Origin: Apteryx mantelli
Lineage: Eukaryota; Chordata; Aves; Apterygiformes; Apterygidae
Reading direction: 5' to 3'
Assembly: GCF_036417845.1 (NCBI RefSeq)
Contig: NC_089980.1
Location: 45,568,501 to 45,632,500, forward strand
DNA length: 64,000 bases
The position numbers and the translations under genes were made by a program. The notes beneath the pieces were generated by a model, which saw nothing but the letters and a program-made list of their open reading frames with translations, was not told where the DNA came from and ran no database searches. Positions within the stretch are counted from its first letter, which is position 1; the number at the start of each line of letters is the position of its first letter. Shown here piece after piece: positions 63,618 to 64,000 of this stretch.

Positions 63618-64000
63618 CTGTCAAAAAGCAAAGAGAAGTGAACTCCTTAATGGGACAATTCGTTGTCTATTAATCACCTACCTGAACAATACCACTTCAG
63701 TATCTTACAATCATCAGTGAATCATCAGTGGTTTTTGGTTTAATGCACCAAGAAAAATCTACCTATCAAAAGCAAGAAGCAGCTTGCTCCTTGTTTTCTA
63801 TCCTAGGTGTGTATTCTGTCCAAACAGCAAATATCAGTCCCAGAAATCAAACCTACACCCTCCTGTCAGCAATGCAGTATCACCACCATGAAGATCCTCT
63901 TATTATATCTGCATTTTTTAATATTTCCTAATAAGTACTCTTGCCATTCCTTTCTCTCTAACTACTCTTCTCTGAAGATAGTTACTTCCATTCTATTATG
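63618..64000 (-). other. TTC27: TTC27 upstream intron, partial
   Basis: Sequence upstream of the acceptor of the first visible exon, running off the window edge. No exon or repeat recognised. Confidence 0.8.

Noticed and set aside
1..64000. tRNA, rRNA, CRISPR, endogenous retrovirus LTRs and bacterial-type operons
   Set aside because: No B-box/cloverleaf, rRNA core, regularly spaced repeat-spacer array, retroviral primer-binding site or paired LTR was seen by eye.

Overview
The window looks like nuclear DNA of a sauropsid vertebrate, most probably a bird. It carries one recognisable protein gene, split into short exons by AT-rich introns with vertebrate splice signals. The surrounding DNA is sparse in repeats. 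Those I recognise are old CR1-type LINE fragments and MIR/CORE-type SINE fragments. There are no Alu, B1/B2 or young L1 elements and nothing bacterial. The species cannot be fixed from sequence alone.

Positions 1-31,190 are intergenic. I find no coding exon there. They hold a CpG-rich segment (690-1110), a GC-rich patch (5,200-5,640), microsatellites, three or four CR1 fragments and one clear MIR SINE. A 67-base near-palindrome sits inside a TA microsatellite (5,755-5,821), and a partial relative of it lies at 2,845-2,883. At 30,790-30,940, close to the end of the gene, is a GC-rich block with three ATTGG (inverted CCAAT) boxes and one degenerate box at about 31-base intervals.

Positions 31,200-63,617 on the minus strand are the 3' half of TTC27 (tetratricopeptide repeat protein 27). 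Eight coding exons with compatible GT/AG splice sites and phases join to exactly 360 codons including the stop. They encode 359 residues: four consecutive 34-residue TPR units, then the conserved C-terminal region. The 5' part of the gene lies beyond position 64,000. A canonical poly(A) signal lies about 100 bases after the stop codon.

The TTC27 introns hold a decayed CR1-like LINE on the opposite strand (about 55,700-57,250, with endonuclease and reverse-transcriptase motif remnants), old SINE fragments and simple repeats. They also hold two coding-like fragments (48,156-48,320 minus; 47,098-47,274 plus) that I cannot assign to a gene. In mammals LTBP1 lies downstream of TTC27. None of its exons was recognised here, so the left part of the window is probably the TTC27-LTBP1 spacer. 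No tRNA, rRNA, CRISPR array or intact transposon was found.
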